DNA from: Billgrantia desiderata | GTDB lineage: Bacteria > Pseudomonadota > Gammaproteobacteria > Pseudomonadales > Halomonadaceae | Assembly (NCBI GenBank): GCA_011742915.1 | Contig: JAAQTN010000016.1 | Coordinates: 1-64,000 of the forward strand | Direction of reading: 5' to 3' | DNA: 64,000 nt | Shown: one piece after another, positions 1-8,386 of the stretch | Layout of the letters: each line of letters begins with the position of its first letter | Numbering within the stretch: the first letter of the stretch is position 1 | The notes under the pieces: model-generated | The model's database searches: none | What the model saw: only the letters and a program-made list of their open reading frames with translations | What the model was told of the DNA's origin: nothing | Translations under genes and position numbers: made by a program

Positions 1-61
1 AACCGCTCAGCGCCGATGGTAGTGTGGGGCCTCCCCATGCGAGAGTAGGTCATCGTCAGGC
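1..61 (+). rRNA. rrf: 5S ribosomal RNA, 3' end (partial)
   Basis: The first 61 bases match the conserved 3' half of bacterial 5S rRNA, including the GATGGTAGTGTGGGG stretch, the CCCCATGCGAGAGTAGG stretch and the CATCG..AGGC end. The 5' part lies before the window. Two terminators follow and no tRNA gene does, so this is the distal end of an rRNA operon read rightwards. Confidence 0.93.
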
Positions 62-71
62 ACTTCTTCAG

Positions 72-99
72 AAACCCAGCTTCGAGAGAGGCTGGGTTT
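72..99 (+). terminator. rRNA operon terminator 1
   Basis: AAACCCAGC (72-80) pairs with GCTGGGTTT (91-99) around a 10-base loop, 11 bases after the 5S rRNA end. Confidence 0.8.
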
Positions 100-131
100 C
101 GCCGTTTCAGGCCCCTTATCTAGCCAAAACC

Positions 132-158
132 CCGAGTACGCAAGTGCTCGGTTTTTTT
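132..158 (+). terminator. rRNA operon terminator 2
   Basis: CCGAGTAC (132-139) pairs with GTGCTCGG (144-151), with one mismatch, and is followed by seven T (152-158). This is a classical intrinsic terminator placed as a back-up after the first. Confidence 0.85.
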
Positions 159-305
159 GTCTGCCATTCCCCCGAGCGTGGTCGAGCGATCAGGGCACAA
201 TGTGAGTGAGATAAGGAGTTTCGTTCTTTTTCGTGGGGCCTGGGAACGTTACTGAAAGGAGAAAGTCGGTTGAAAGGAGGCCATTCAATGGCAGCTTAAC
301 CAAGG

Positions 306-518
306 ATGAAGAGTGTGAGAAAAGCCATACTGCCGATATTGATCATGCTGCTGGCCCTGAGCGGGTTTGGCGGCTGCGATGGGCCCAAAGCCGGCGAGAG
401 AATGGAGCGTAACATCGATCGCTCTATGGAAAATCTGCAGGAAAGGTGGGACGCGGTGGGAAAGGATATTCAAGAGGATGTCCGCGAAGAGGCTGCGAAA
501 AAAGAGAACCGAGCATGA
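306..518 (+). CDS. Small putative lipoprotein
   Basis: This is a 70-residue protein with a basic N-terminus, a hydrophobic stretch (about residues 8-21) and a cysteine at the end of it in a GFGGCD context. That resembles a lipobox, although Phe at position -3 is atypical. The mature part is highly charged and likely helical (ERMERNIDRSMENLQERW). A strong AAGGAGG (275-281) precedes a tiny upstream frame, ATG GCA GCT TAA at 287, that ends just before this ATG, so translation may be coupled. The terminator at 605-630 probably ends this transcript. I do not recognise the family. Inference: a small envelope lipoprotein. Confidence 0.6.
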   Translation: MKSVRKAILPILIMLLALSGFGGCDGPKAGERMERNIDRSMENLQERWDAVGKDIQEDVREEAAKKENRA

Positions 519-604
519 GTCGGTAGGTTGCGACTTACGCCAGATGAAGGTGCTGGCTGTCGAGAGGTTGTGGCCTAGTCGCTGGCTGGTGAGAATGCAA
601 AGAC

Positions 605-630
605 AAGGCCGACACAGTGTCGGCCTTTTT
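605..630 (+). terminator. Intrinsic terminator after the lipoprotein gene
   Basis: AAGGCCGACAC (605-615) faces GTGTCGGCCTT (617-627) and a run of T follows. It reads rightwards. On the other strand no T run follows, so it is less suited to ending anything leftward. Confidence 0.75.
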
Positions 631-643
631 CATGTTCTGTGAC

Positions 644-1456
644 TCAGCGGTTCTGTTCGATGCCTTGGAGATACCACGGGGCGCCATCGCGCATCTCACG
701 AATCAGGTGCCAGGTCTCGTTGAATTCGGTCTGTTCACCGTTCTCGTCGAGAATGCCGTGGAAGATGACCGTGGCCTCGGCCTGCTTGCCGACTTCGCGC
801 ACGTCGCCGAGTTCGGCGAACAGGCGCACGATGTCGGTGCGATTGTTGGCCGGATGCTTGCTGCGCTCCTCGCGCAACAGGTTGTAGAGCTCGGGAGTGA
901 CGTACTCCTGAATGCCGCTGAAGTCATTGTTGTCCCAGGCGCGCTGCAGCGTCATGAAGTGCTCCTTGGCGCCGGACAGGAAGCGCTCGCGATCGAACCA
1001 CTCCGGAAGGCTGTTGAAGGCACCGCCCAGGGTGGCGCCAGGGGCCGGCTGGAAGGCCTGGGGAGCGACGTGCGGCTGACGCTCGGCCGGCTGCGGGCCA
1101 CCTGCCACGGCGGTGCGGCGACGCGCCAACAGGCGGAACAGCAGGAAGCCGAGACCGGCAATGAGCAGGATGTCCATCAGGCGCAGCTCGTCGAAGGCGC
1201 CGCCGAAGAACAGCGCGGCCAGCAGGCCCCCTGCCAGCAAGCCGCCCAGCATGCCGGGCATGCGAGAGCCGGCGGCCTGGTTGGGCTGAGCCTGGCGTGC
1301 CGAGGCGGCCTGGTTGGGGGCGGCTGCCGGGCGGTCGGCGGAGCGGGAGAAGCTGCCGACGTTACCGCCGCCGCCCATGCGGCGGGCTTCGGCATGTTCG
1401 ACGGCCAGGCCGAAGCCCATCACGGCGACCATGAGCATGACCAGGAAGTGACGCAT
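644..1456 (-). CDS. Tim44-like domain membrane protein
   Basis: This is a 270-residue protein. It starts with a signal-like segment (about residues 1-24, ending HAEA), followed by a Gly/Ala/Pro/Gln-rich region, two hydrophobic segments around residues 75-120 (GLLAGGLLAALFFGG and DILLIAGLGFLLFRLL) and a basic ARRR stop. The C-terminal half (about 170-270) is the Tim44-like fold found in bacterial inner-membrane proteins of unknown function (FMTLQRAWDNNDF, then ELGDVREV and TWHLIREM). The frame is open far upstream, but the signal peptide and GAGG(A) ribosome site fix the start at 1456. Family membership is fairly sure; the cellular role is not known. Confidence 0.85.
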   Translation of the reverse strand: MRHFLVMLMVAVMGFGLAVEHAEARRMGGGGNVGSFSRSADRPAAAPNQAASARQAQPNQAAGSRMPGMLGGLLAGGLLAALFFGGAFDELRLMDILLIAGLGFLLFRLLARRRTAVAGGPQPAERQPHVAPQAFQPAPGATLGGAFNSLPEWFDRERFLSGAKEHFMTLQRAWDNNDFSGIQEYVTPELYNLLREERSKHPANNRTDIVRLFAELGDVREVGKQAEATVIFHGILDENGEQTEFNETWHLIREMRDGAPWYLQGIEQNR

Positions 1457-1540
1457 CGCTTGGTTCCTCTTCAGGATTGAGGGGAAAGTAGAATTTGGAT
1501 GCTCCATTCTAGCGGCTATGCTGGGGAAAGTGCTGAAAAA

Positions 1541-2128
1541 ATGGGGAAAGCCATGCGCTTGAAGAGTGAAAACAGCTTGCTGCTGATCGTCGATCTGCAG
1601 GCGGGGCTGCTGCCGGTGATCGATGGCGGCAACCAGGCCGTCAGCGAAGCACAGTGGCTGGGTGGGCTCGCCTGCGAGCTGGACGTGCCGGTGTGGCTGA
1701 CCGAGCAGTACCCGGAGGGGCTGGGTGGCAGCGAGCCGCGGTTGCTGGAGGCGCTGCCGGACTATCGGCTGTGGCAGAAGGTGCACTTCAATGCCCATGC
1801 CGAGCCGGACTTTGCCGCTGCGCTGGAAAAGAGCGGCAGGCGACAGATCGTACTGTGCGGTAGTGAGGCGCACATCTGCGTGATGCAGACCGGTCTCGGG
1901 CTGCTGGAAGCGGGCTATGAGGTGTACTGGCTCAGCGAGGCGTCCGTCAGCCGGCGCGCCGAGGAGGCCTGCCTTGCCCGTGAGCGAATGACGCAGGCGG
2001 GCGCCACACCGGTAACCGCCGACATGGTGGCTTACGAGTGGCTCGAGCGCTGTGACGACGAGCGCTTCCGCCAGATCCACCGGCGTTTTCTCAAGCCACG
2101 TGCCTCGCGCCCGCTGCGCTTTTACTGA
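1541..2128 (+). CDS. Isochorismatase-fold cysteine hydrolase
   Basis: This is a 195-residue member of the isochorismatase/nicotinamidase superfamily. The catalytic triad is visible as Asp18 (LLLIVDLQ), Lys80 (WQKVHF) and Cys113 (SEAHICVMQ), with the usual cis-peptide region before the Cys. It is close in layout to YcaC-like hydrolases of unknown substrate, so nicotinamide or isochorismate should not be assumed. Start: ATG 1541 has GGGGAAAG at 1523-1530; ATG 1553 is the alternative and would begin MRLKSEN. The gene is divergent from the Tim44-like gene and convergent with yaaA, with only 19 bases between the last two. Confidence 0.85.
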   Translation: MGKAMRLKSENSLLLIVDLQAGLLPVIDGGNQAVSEAQWLGGLACELDVPVWLTEQYPEGLGGSEPRLLEALPDYRLWQKVHFNAHAEPDFAAALEKSGRRQIVLCGSEAHICVMQTGLGLLEAGYEVYWLSEASVSRRAEEACLARERMTQAGATPVTADMVAYEWLERCDDERFRQIHRRFLKPRASRPLRFY

Positions 2129-2147
2129 TACCCGGCTTCCGTTTGGC

Positions 2148-2927
2148 TCAATGCTGGGCTTCGCGGCGCGTGAAGACCAGCGTATCACCCTCGGACATGG
2201 CGGGATTGAAGGCGTAGCCCGCCACGTCGAAGCCCTTGAGATCTTCGGGATCGTCGAGGCGCTGGCGAATCATCCAGGCCGCCATCAGGCCGCGTGCCTT
2301 CTTGGCATAGAAGCTGATGATCTTGTAGGTACCGTTCTTCTCGTCCTTGAACACCGGCGTGATCACCCGAGCGTCGAGCCGCTTGGTGTCGACGGCCTTG
2401 AAATACTCGTTCGAGGCCAGGTTCACGAGCACCTTGGAGCCACTCTCGACGATGGCGCGGTCCAGTGCCTCGGTGAGCGTGCCTTGCCAATAGGCGTAGA
2501 GATCCTTGCCGGCCGGATTGGCCAGCCGCGTGCCCATTTCCAGGCGGTAGGGCTGGATCAGATCGAGCGGTCGCAGCAGGCCATACAGGCCCGAAAGGAT
2601 GCGCAGGTGACGCTGGGCGAACTCGTTGTCGGCGTCGCTGAAAGAGGCGGCCTCGAGACCCACGTAGACGTCGCCCTGGAAGGCCTGAGCCGCCGGCTTG
2701 GCGTTGTCGGGCGTGAAGCGCGGGTGCCATTCGGCGAAGCGAGCGGCGTTGAGGCCGGCCAACTTGTCGCTGATGCCCATCAGTTCGCTGAGCTGCTGGG
2801 GGGAGTAGTCGCGCAGGATCTCGATCAAGCGCTGGCTATGGTCGAGAAAATCCGGCTGCGAGTGGATGGCCGTGGTGGCCGGGGTCTCGAAATCCAGCGT
2901 CTTGGCCGGCGAGATCACGCTCAGCAT
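2148..2927 (-). CDS. yaaA: Peroxide stress protein YaaA (DUF328)
   Basis: This 259-residue protein has the typical YaaA start [14 protein letters not shown] and the conserved blocks FNGDVY-like ([11 protein letters not shown]), [33 protein letters not shown] and [12 protein letters not shown]. YaaA proteins lower free intracellular iron during hydrogen peroxide stress and bind DNA; that role is from the family, not from this sequence. Length matches the family (about 255-260 residues). It ends 19 bases from the convergent hydrolase gene. Confidence 0.95.
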   Translation of the reverse strand: MLSVISPAKTLDFETPATTAIHSQPDFLDHSQRLIEILRDYSPQQLSELMGISDKLAGLNAARFAEWHPRFTPDNAKPAAQAFQGDVYVGLEAASFSDADNEFAQRHLRILSGLYGLLRPLDLIQPYRLEMGTRLANPAGKDLYAYWQGTLTEALDRAIVESGSKVLVNLASNEYFKAVDTKRLDARVITPVFKDEKNGTYKIISFYAKKARGLMAAWMIRQRLDDPEDLKGFDVAGYAFNPAMSEGDTLVFTRREAQH

Positions 2928-3038
2928 GGGGCACTCCTGTACCAGATGGGACGAATCGAACGAAGCGTGATTATATCAACCGCTGCGCGAAGACGGGGCT
3001 ATCGATGCGATAGCCCTCGCCGATACCGGCAGAACCAT

Positions 3039-4073
3039 TCAGGGGCTGGGGTTGGGGATGCGCCGGTGCACTTCTTCGATGGCCTCCAGCACGCTCTGTT
3101 CGAGCTTCAGCGATTCGCTGGCGAGGTTGTCCTCGAGCTGTTCCATGGTGGTGGCGCCGATGATGTTGCTGGTCAGGAAGCTGCGCGAATTGACGAAGGC
3201 CAGCGCCATCTGGGCCGGGTCCAGGTCGTGCTCGCGGGCAATGTCGACGTAGGCGCGGGTGGCCTGTTCGGCCAGCGGTGAGGTATAGCGCTTGAAGCGC
3301 TCGAAGAGCGTGAGGCGAGCGTTCTCGGGGCGGGCGCCATCCAGATACTTGCCCGAGAGTACGCCGAAGGCCAGCGGCGAGTAAGCCAGCAGGCCCACGT
3401 TCTCGCGATGGGCGATCTCGGCCAGGCCGACCTCGAAGGAGCGATTGAGCAGGTTGTAGGGGTTCTGGATCGAGGCAACCCGCGGCAGACCGAGCCGTTC
3501 TGCGAGCTGCAGTGCCTTCATCACCCCCCAAGGGGTCTCGTTGGAGAGGCCGATGGCGCGAACCTTGCCGGCATCCACCAGCTCCTTGAGCACACCGAGG
3601 GTCTCTTCCAGCGAGACGGCATTTTCCTCTTCGTCGTGCTCGTAGCCCAGGCGACCGAAGTAGTTGGTCGAACGCTCGGGCCAGTGGAGCTGGTAGAGAT
3701 CGACGTAGTCGGTCTGCAGCCGCTCCAGGCTGGCATCGATGGCCTGATGGATGTGCTCCCGGTTCAGGCGTGGGCCGCCGCGGATGTGCTCGAGTCCCGG
3801 GCCGGTCACCTTGGTCGCGATGATCACGTCGTCGCGGCTTTCACGGCGCTTGAGCCAGCTGCCGATATAGGCCTCGGTGCGCCCCTGCGTCTCGGCTCGG
3901 GGAGGTACCGGATACATTTCGGCCGCGTCGATGAAGTTGATGCCGAAGGCTACGGCGCGGTCGAGCTGATCGTGGGCGTCGGATTCGCTGTTCTGCTCTC
4001 CGAACGTCATGGTGCCCAGGCACAGGCGACTGACCTCGATGCCCGTGTCGCCAAGCGGTCGCGTCTGCATCAT
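3039..4073 (-). CDS. NADP(H)-dependent aldo-keto reductase (Tas type)
   Basis: This 344-residue TIM-barrel oxidoreductase begins QTRPLGDTGIEVSRLCLGTMTFG, typical of the Tas subgroup. The catalytic set is present: Asp and Tyr in FIDAAEMYP, Lys in IIATKV, and His in YQLHWPER. The NADP-binding end SNIIGATTMEQLEDNL is also intact. The physiological substrate is not predictable; E. coli Tas is known as a suppressor of tyrosine auxotrophy. Two adjacent ATG codons (4073 and 4070) lie behind AGGAGCG; the second has the better spacing. Confidence 0.93.
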   Translation of the reverse strand: MMQTRPLGDTGIEVSRLCLGTMTFGEQNSESDAHDQLDRAVAFGINFIDAAEMYPVPPRAETQGRTEAYIGSWLKRRESRDDVIIATKVTGPGLEHIRGGPRLNREHIHQAIDASLERLQTDYVDLYQLHWPERSTNYFGRLGYEHDEEENAVSLEETLGVLKELVDAGKVRAIGLSNETPWGVMKALQLAERLGLPRVASIQNPYNLLNRSFEVGLAEIAHRENVGLLAYSPLAFGVLSGKYLDGARPENARLTLFERFKRYTSPLAEQATRAYVDIAREHDLDPAQMALAFVNSRSFLTSNIIGATTMEQLEDNLASESLKLEQSVLEAIEEVHRRIPNPSP

Positions 4074-4311
4074 CGCTCCTGTAGAAAGTCGAATCGGTGG
4101 CGAGCTCGTTGCCTATCCAGAGCCATGCTAGCCGAGCCCTACCAAGGCAGCAAATCTAGGGGTTGAGTCGCCGGCGGGGCGGGCGTATGCTGGCCACCCT
4201 CAAGCGGCCCCGGCGGAGTCCCGCGGCGAGTTCAGACAGGCCATGACGACGACCACAGGGTGGTGCCACGTCATCAGGCTGGTTTCAGACGAACCCAAGG
4301 TTGTTTGCACG

Positions 4312-4830
4312 ATGACGCAGGCATCATCATTGTTCACCCGGCTCGAATACCGTCTTGCAGAACAGCTGTTTCACACGCGCTGGTTGCCACGCTCTCCGCG
4401 TACCCAGCGCTTGACCATGCATCTCTTCGAGCGCTGCGCCGATGCCGGTCACCCCGGCGCGCTTTCGCTCTACGGACATATGCTTTTCCAGCGTGGGGTC
4501 AGCCCTCAGGACAAGGCGCGTGGCGCTCGCTATGTGCTCGAGGCTGCGCAGGCCGGCAATCTCAAGGCCCAATACCAGGCTGGGCAGATCCTCGAGCACG
4601 GCTGTGCCCAGTATCCTCGCCGTGAGGCGCGTGCCGTGACCTGGTATGCCCGTGCCGCCGAGGCAGGCCATCCGCTTGCCGCTGTGCGCTTGGCGAAGGC
4701 TTATCGTCTGGGTGAGCTGGGGCTGCCGGTGGACAGCGCTCAAGCCGCCCATTGGCAGGCGCTCGCCGACCGACATGCGGATCTGGAGTGTAGCGAACTG
4801 GACAGGGACGACGCTCAAGCCCGACACTAA
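4312..4830 (+). CDS. Sel1-repeat protein
   Basis: This protein of about 172 residues has three tandem Sel1-like (TPR-like) helical repeats recognisable by the A-x-x-G-x-x-x-A-x-x-x-L/Y pattern: AGHPGALSLYGHMLFQRG, AGNLKAQYQAGQILEHG and AGHPLAAVRLAKAYRLG. Such repeats mediate protein contacts, often in regulation or envelope processes. There is no signal peptide. The frame is open from ATG 4243 (23 residues longer), and neither start has a clear ribosome site, so the N-terminus is uncertain. The RNase T-like gene starts 55 bases after its stop on the same strand, suggesting co-transcription. Confidence 0.75.
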   Translation: MTQASSLFTRLEYRLAEQLFHTRWLPRSPRTQRLTMHLFERCADAGHPGALSLYGHMLFQRGVSPQDKARGARYVLEAAQAGNLKAQYQAGQILEHGCAQYPRREARAVTWYARAAEAGHPLAAVRLAKAYRLGELGLPVDSAQAAHWQALADRHADLECSELDRDDAQARH

Positions 4831-4885
4831 CCCCACTTGCCGCCGCTTCTGCCACGCGGCTCTGCTTTCGAGGATACGTCCATTC

Positions 4886-5407
4886 GTGACGCTGCCGACA
4901 CTGCTGGATATCGAGGCGTCCGGATTCGGGCGCGGTAGCTACCCCATTGAGATTGGCCTGGCACGGGCCGACGGTAGCTGCTGCGCCTTCCTCGTGCAGC
5001 CGCTGGACGAGTGGACGCACTGGGACCCCAAGGCCGAATTGCTGCACGGTATTTCCCGTGCACGTCTGCAGCGTGAAGGTCTACCCATTGCTCAGGTGGC
5101 GCGCTGGCTCAACGATGAACTGAGCGAGATCGGTGTGGCTTATAGCGACAGCTGGGGCTATGACAACACCTGGCTATCGCTGTTGTTTCACCATGCCGGC
5201 ATGCTGCCCGCCTTTCGCCTCGAGGCACTGCGCATTCTGCTCAGCGAGCGCCAGCTCGGTGCGTGGCACCGAACCCGGGAAACGCTGGTGAAAGAGCTGG
5301 GGATTCGGCGCCATCGCGCCGGAGAGGATGCCCGCCTGCTGCAACTCACCTATCTGCGCACCCGCGAAGACGGCGAGAGCGCCGACACCTCTACCTCTCG
5401 CCGCTGA
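4886..5407 (+). CDS. DEDDh 3'-5' exonuclease (RNase T-like)
   Basis: This is a 173-residue exonuclease domain. Motif I is LLDIEASGFG (Asp and Glu), motif II includes the Asp of YSDSWGYDNTW, and motif III is HRAGEDARLL (His and Asp of the DEDDh class). It probably trims RNA or DNA 3' ends; the substrate is unknown. The start is GTG 4886 behind GAGGA (4870-4874), because the motif I strand begins only six residues later. The reading frame stays open further upstream inside the Sel1 gene without homology. Its last 17 bases overlap the convergent 3' end of the quinone oxidoreductase gene. Confidence 0.82.
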   Translation: MTLPTLLDIEASGFGRGSYPIEIGLARADGSCCAFLVQPLDEWTHWDPKAELLHGISRARLQREGLPIAQVARWLNDELSEIGVAYSDSWGYDNTWLSLLFHHAGMLPAFRLEALRILLSERQLGAWHRTRETLVKELGIRRHRAGEDARLLQLTYLRTREDGESADTSTSRR

Positions 5408-6362
5408 CCGCAAGCAGTACCTTGCCGATATTGGCGTCCCGCTGCACATGGGCGTGGGCGGCTTCGACTTCGTCGATCGGCCAGGTGCGATCGATCAGCG
5501 GGCGCAACTCTCCCTTTGCAAGGCGCGGCCAGACATGGGCTCTCAGCGCATCGAGGATGGCTCCCTTGGCCGCCGGAGGCTTGGCGCGCAGGGTCGAGCC
5601 GATCAGCCGCTGTCGCTTCATCAGCATGCGGCCCAGGTCGAGCTCGGCGTGTCGCCCACCCATCAGGCCGATCAGCACCAGGCGTCCGTCGGCATTCAGC
5701 ACGCGCTGATTGTCGGCCAGATAAGCGCCACCCACGGGGTCGAGAATCAGGTCGGCGCCGCCCCATGCCTTCACGGCATCCGCGAAGCTGCCTTCGTGGC
5801 GATTGAAGACCGCATCGGCGCCCAACTCACGGCAGACGGCAAGCTTGGCGTCACTGCCCGCCGTGACGAAGCAGGGGTGGCCGAAGGCTCGGCAAAGCTG
5901 AATGGCGGCAGTGCCGACACCGCTGGCACCGGCGTGCAGCAGGACGCGCTCGCCGGCCGCCAGCTGTCCCTCCATGAACAGGTTGAGCCAGGCAGTGGCA
6001 AACACCTCGGGCAGTGCGGCCGCCTCGCGCAGATCCAAGCCCCCGGGTACCGGCAGCACCTGCCGTGCATCGACCACGACCTCCTCGGCATAACCGCCGC
6101 CCGCCAGCAGGGCGCAGACCCGCTCTCCCGGGCGCAGAGTGTCGACGCCGGGGCCGACTTCACTCACCGTGCCGCTGATCTCGAGGCCGAGAATATCGCT
6201 GACCCCGGGCGGCGGCGGATAATGGCCGGCGCGCTGCATCAGGTCGGCGCGATTGACACCGGCCCAGGCCACCGTGAGGCGTACCTCTCCGGCTGCGGGG
6301 CCTGGCGGTGTGGGGTGTTCGCGCCAGGCCAGGCGTTCCTGATCGACGGCAATGGCGTGCAT
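5391..6362 (-). CDS. NAD(P)H quinone oxidoreductase, PIG3 family
   Basis: This 323-residue zinc-independent medium-chain dehydrogenase/reductase has the N-terminal substrate domain (WAGVNRADLMQRAGHYPPP, then LGLEISGTV) and a Rossmann domain with LLHAGASGVGTAAIQL, as in the PIG3/TP53I3 quinone reductases. Cofactor choice (NADPH) is by family. Start ATG 6362 sits behind TAGGAG with 7-base spacing. The LOG gene lies 10 bases upstream on the same strand, so the two are probably one transcript. Confidence 0.92.
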   Translation of the reverse strand: MHAIAVDQERLAWREHPTPPGPAAGEVRLTVAWAGVNRADLMQRAGHYPPPPGVSDILGLEISGTVSEVGPGVDTLRPGERVCALLAGGGYAEEVVVDARQVLPVPGGLDLREAAALPEVFATAWLNLFMEGQLAAGERVLLHAGASGVGTAAIQLCRAFGHPCFVTAGSDAKLAVCRELGADAVFNRHEGSFADAVKAWGGADLILDPVGGAYLADNQRVLNADGRLVLIGLMGGRHAELDLGRMLMKRQRLIGSTLRAKPPAAKGAILDALRAHVWPRLAKGELRPLIDRTWPIDEVEAAHAHVQRDANIGKVLLAVSGER

Positions 6363-6372
6363 GGGCGATCTC

Positions 6373-6930
6373 CTAGGTGACGGGGCTGGCGAGCCGTGCC
6401 TCCAGGGCATCCAGCAGAGCGGCAGGCTCTGCGGCGTCGATCAAGCTGTCGCGGGTACGGCCATTGAGAAAGCCGTGTTCCACCGTGCTGTCGAGGAAAG
6501 CCAGCAGCGGGCTGTAGAAGCCGGCGATGTCGAGCACGCCGATGGGCTTGTCGTGCAGCCCCAGGTACTGCCAGGTCCAGGCCTCGAACAGTTCCTCCAT
6601 GGTGCCGATACCCCCGGGAAGGGCGATGAAGGCATCGGCATGGGCGGCCATGCTGGCCTTGCGCTCGTGCATGTTGTTCACGCGGATCAGGGTCGGCAGC
6701 CCCTCGTGGGCCTGCTCGCGCTCCACCAGGTGGTCGGGCATCACACCGATCACGTTGCCACCCCTCTCCAGCACGGCGTTGGCCAGAGCTCCCATCAGAC
6801 CGATGCGGGCGCCGCCATAGACGAGGCCGTGTCCGCGTGCGGCCATTTCGTGCCCGAGGGCGCGGGTGGCTTCCAGAAAGGTCGGGTCCCGGCCATCGCG
6901 GGAGCCCAGATAGACACAGAAATTCGACAT
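6373..6930 (-). CDS. LOG-family protein (TIGR00730)
   Basis: This 185-residue Rossmann-fold protein has the signature PGGIGTMEELFEAWTW (PGGxGTxxE motif) and the N-terminal phosphate-binding GLVYGGARIGLMG. Family members hydrolyse nucleoside 5'-monophosphates to free base and ribose 5-phosphate; plant and some bacterial members act on cytokinin nucleotides, but in most bacteria the physiological substrate is unclear. It is complete, starting MSNFCVYLGSRDG behind GGAGAAG. Confidence 0.93.
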   Translation of the reverse strand: MSNFCVYLGSRDGRDPTFLEATRALGHEMAARGHGLVYGGARIGLMGALANAVLERGGNVIGVMPDHLVEREQAHEGLPTLIRVNNMHERKASMAAHADAFIALPGGIGTMEELFEAWTWQYLGLHDKPIGVLDIAGFYSPLLAFLDSTVEHGFLNGRTRDSLIDAAEPAALLDALEARLASPVT

Positions 6931-7008
6931 GCGCTTCTCCTTGGCAAGCCCTTATCGTAGCAGCTGCCGGCCGTCAGGGAGAGGCTGTGGAAGCGTCGGG
7001 GAAGAGAA

Positions 7009-7530
7009 TCAGGGCAGGCAGTCGGCCACGCCGAACTCGGCGTCGAGCCACTGGCCGACGACGTTGTTGCCGCACAGGTGGTGAGCATACTGGGTGTGCA
7101 GACAGCGCACCTGATCCCAGTTGGCGATGCCGCCGATGCCGCGCTCGCGCATGACGTCCGCATAGCCGAGCCGCTCGACTTCGGCTCGCTGGACATCGCT
7201 CATGTAGCGCCAGCGCCTGTCCACGTAGTCGCGATGACTGGCGTGATAGACGGCGAGAAAATCGGGGTCTTCCTGCAGTCTTGCCTCGAGCTGCTTGATG
7301 GCACCGCTGGCTTCTATGCGGGAAATCTCGACCTTGAGGCGTGCACAGCTCAGCCAGTACAGGGTGGGGAAAGGCTTGCCGTCGACGATGGGGGCCATGC
7401 GCAGCACCAGCGGGGTGCCTTCGCCGTCTACGGCAGCGACGGACTCGATGCCGCGCGGTGCGCGCCCCAGCTGCTCGGCAATGATCGCGAGCTGGCGGTC
7501 ATCAGGCATCTGGTCGGTTTGGATCACCAT
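7009..7530 (-). CDS. DUF501 protein
   Basis: This 173-residue protein matches the DUF501 pattern: LGRAPRGIESVAAVD, then VLRMAPIVDGKPFPTLYWL, GAIKQLEARL, and a C-terminal GIGGIANWDQVRCLHTQYAHHL with conserved Cys and His residues. Function is unknown in the family. Its first codons overlap the end of the upstream small gene by 29 bases, or 8 bases if it starts at the second Met (7509). Confidence 0.85.
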   Translation of the reverse strand: MVIQTDQMPDDRQLAIIAEQLGRAPRGIESVAAVDGEGTPLVLRMAPIVDGKPFPTLYWLSCARLKVEISRIEASGAIKQLEARLQEDPDFLAVYHASHRDYVDRRWRYMSDVQRAEVERLGYADVMRERGIGGIANWDQVRCLHTQYAHHLCGNNVVGQWLDAEFGVADCLP

Positions 7531-7831
7531 CGTTGTGGTCCCGGATGAACTTGTTGGAGCGGCCCACGGCGCGAAAGAAGGTGCGGTTGAGCTGCTCGGG
7601 CGTGGGCACGTAGCCGCGCCACTGGCGTTCGCAGTACTCGTTGGCCCGTGCCATCAGCACGTCGTAGAGCCGATTGAACGGCGCATCATAATCGTAGGGG
7701 TCGGCGCCGAACAAGCGGATGTGGGGGTAGTCGGCAAAACGCTCCATGAAGTAGCGCTCCAGGTCGGCTTCCACGGCGCGGTGCTGGGCGACCTTGTCGG
7801 GCTCGAGCCAGAGGTTGTAGCGGATGGCCAT
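7502..7831 (-). CDS. Small conserved-looking hypothetical protein
   Basis: This 109-residue soluble protein has no recognised domain. It is rich in aromatic and charged residues (YNLWLEPDKVAQHR, LERYFMERFADYPHIRLFG, ANEYCERQWRGYVP) and shows no signal peptide or membrane segment. Start ATG 7831 lies behind GGAGTC; the open frame extends further upstream without protein-like composition. It overlaps the start of the DUF501 gene, so the two are probably translated together. Confidence 0.7.
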   Translation of the reverse strand: MAIRYNLWLEPDKVAQHRAVEADLERYFMERFADYPHIRLFGADPYDYDAPFNRLYDVLMARANEYCERQWRGYVPTPEQLNRTFFRAVGRSNKFIRDHNDGDPNRPDA

Positions 7832-7915
7832 GACAGACTCCTGCCGGCGATGAATGTCCCGTCTGACGGGGCATGAAAGTTTGACCCCGGGAGGCCGAAT
7901 TCGGCTCACGAGGAA

Positions 7916-8386
7916 TCAGGGGCGGGCCAGAGGGGCCAGGCGCGCCTGACACAGGCGGATCAGGTCGGCAGGCGCCAGGGCGATCTCCAGACCACGACGC
8001 CCGCCGCTGACGTGCAGCCGATCGAGGTCCTTGGCGCTGGCATCGAGAAAGGTCGCCAGGCGTTTCTTCTGACCCAGCGGACTGATGCCACCGAGTACGT
8101 AGCCAGTAGCACGTTCGGCCTCGGCGGCCTCGGCCATGCTCGCCCGCCGGGCATCGGCTGCCTTGGCCAGCGCCTTGAGGTCGAGCTGGCCGGTCACCGG
8201 CACAATGCCCACCGCCAGGCGCCCATCGTCGAGACGGGCGATGAGGGTCTTGAACACGCTTCGCGGGTCGAGGCCCAGGGCGTTGGCGGCTTCTTCGCCG
8301 TATGCCGGCGCGCGCGGGTCGTGTTCGTAGCTGAGCAGCTCGAAGGGGACGCCGTCGCGTTCCAGTGCCTTGATTGCCGGTGTCAT
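7916..8386 (-). CDS. ybaK: YbaK-type Cys-tRNA(Pro) deacylase
   Basis: This 156-residue protein of the YbaK/ProRS-editing family contains VFKTLIARLDDGRLAVGIVPVTGQLDLKALAKAA and GYVLGGISPLGQKK, the core of the deacylase active site. The family hydrolyses mischarged Cys-tRNA(Pro) in trans to ProRS. Its start overlaps the stop of the upstream thioesterase gene by four bases (ATGA), so the pair is translationally coupled. Confidence 0.92.
   Translation of the reverse strand: MTPAIKALERDGVPFELLSYEHDPRAPAYGEEAANALGLDPRSVFKTLIARLDDGRLAVGIVPVTGQLDLKALAKAADARRASMAEAAEAERATGYVLGGISPLGQKKRLATFLDASAKDLDRLHVSGGRRGLEIALAPADLIRLCQARLAPLARP

Noticed and set aside
1457-2188. Upstream extension of the Tim44-like gene to 514 residues
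   Set aside because: The extension is antisense to the isochorismatase-fold gene, and a signal peptide with ribosome site begins at 1456.
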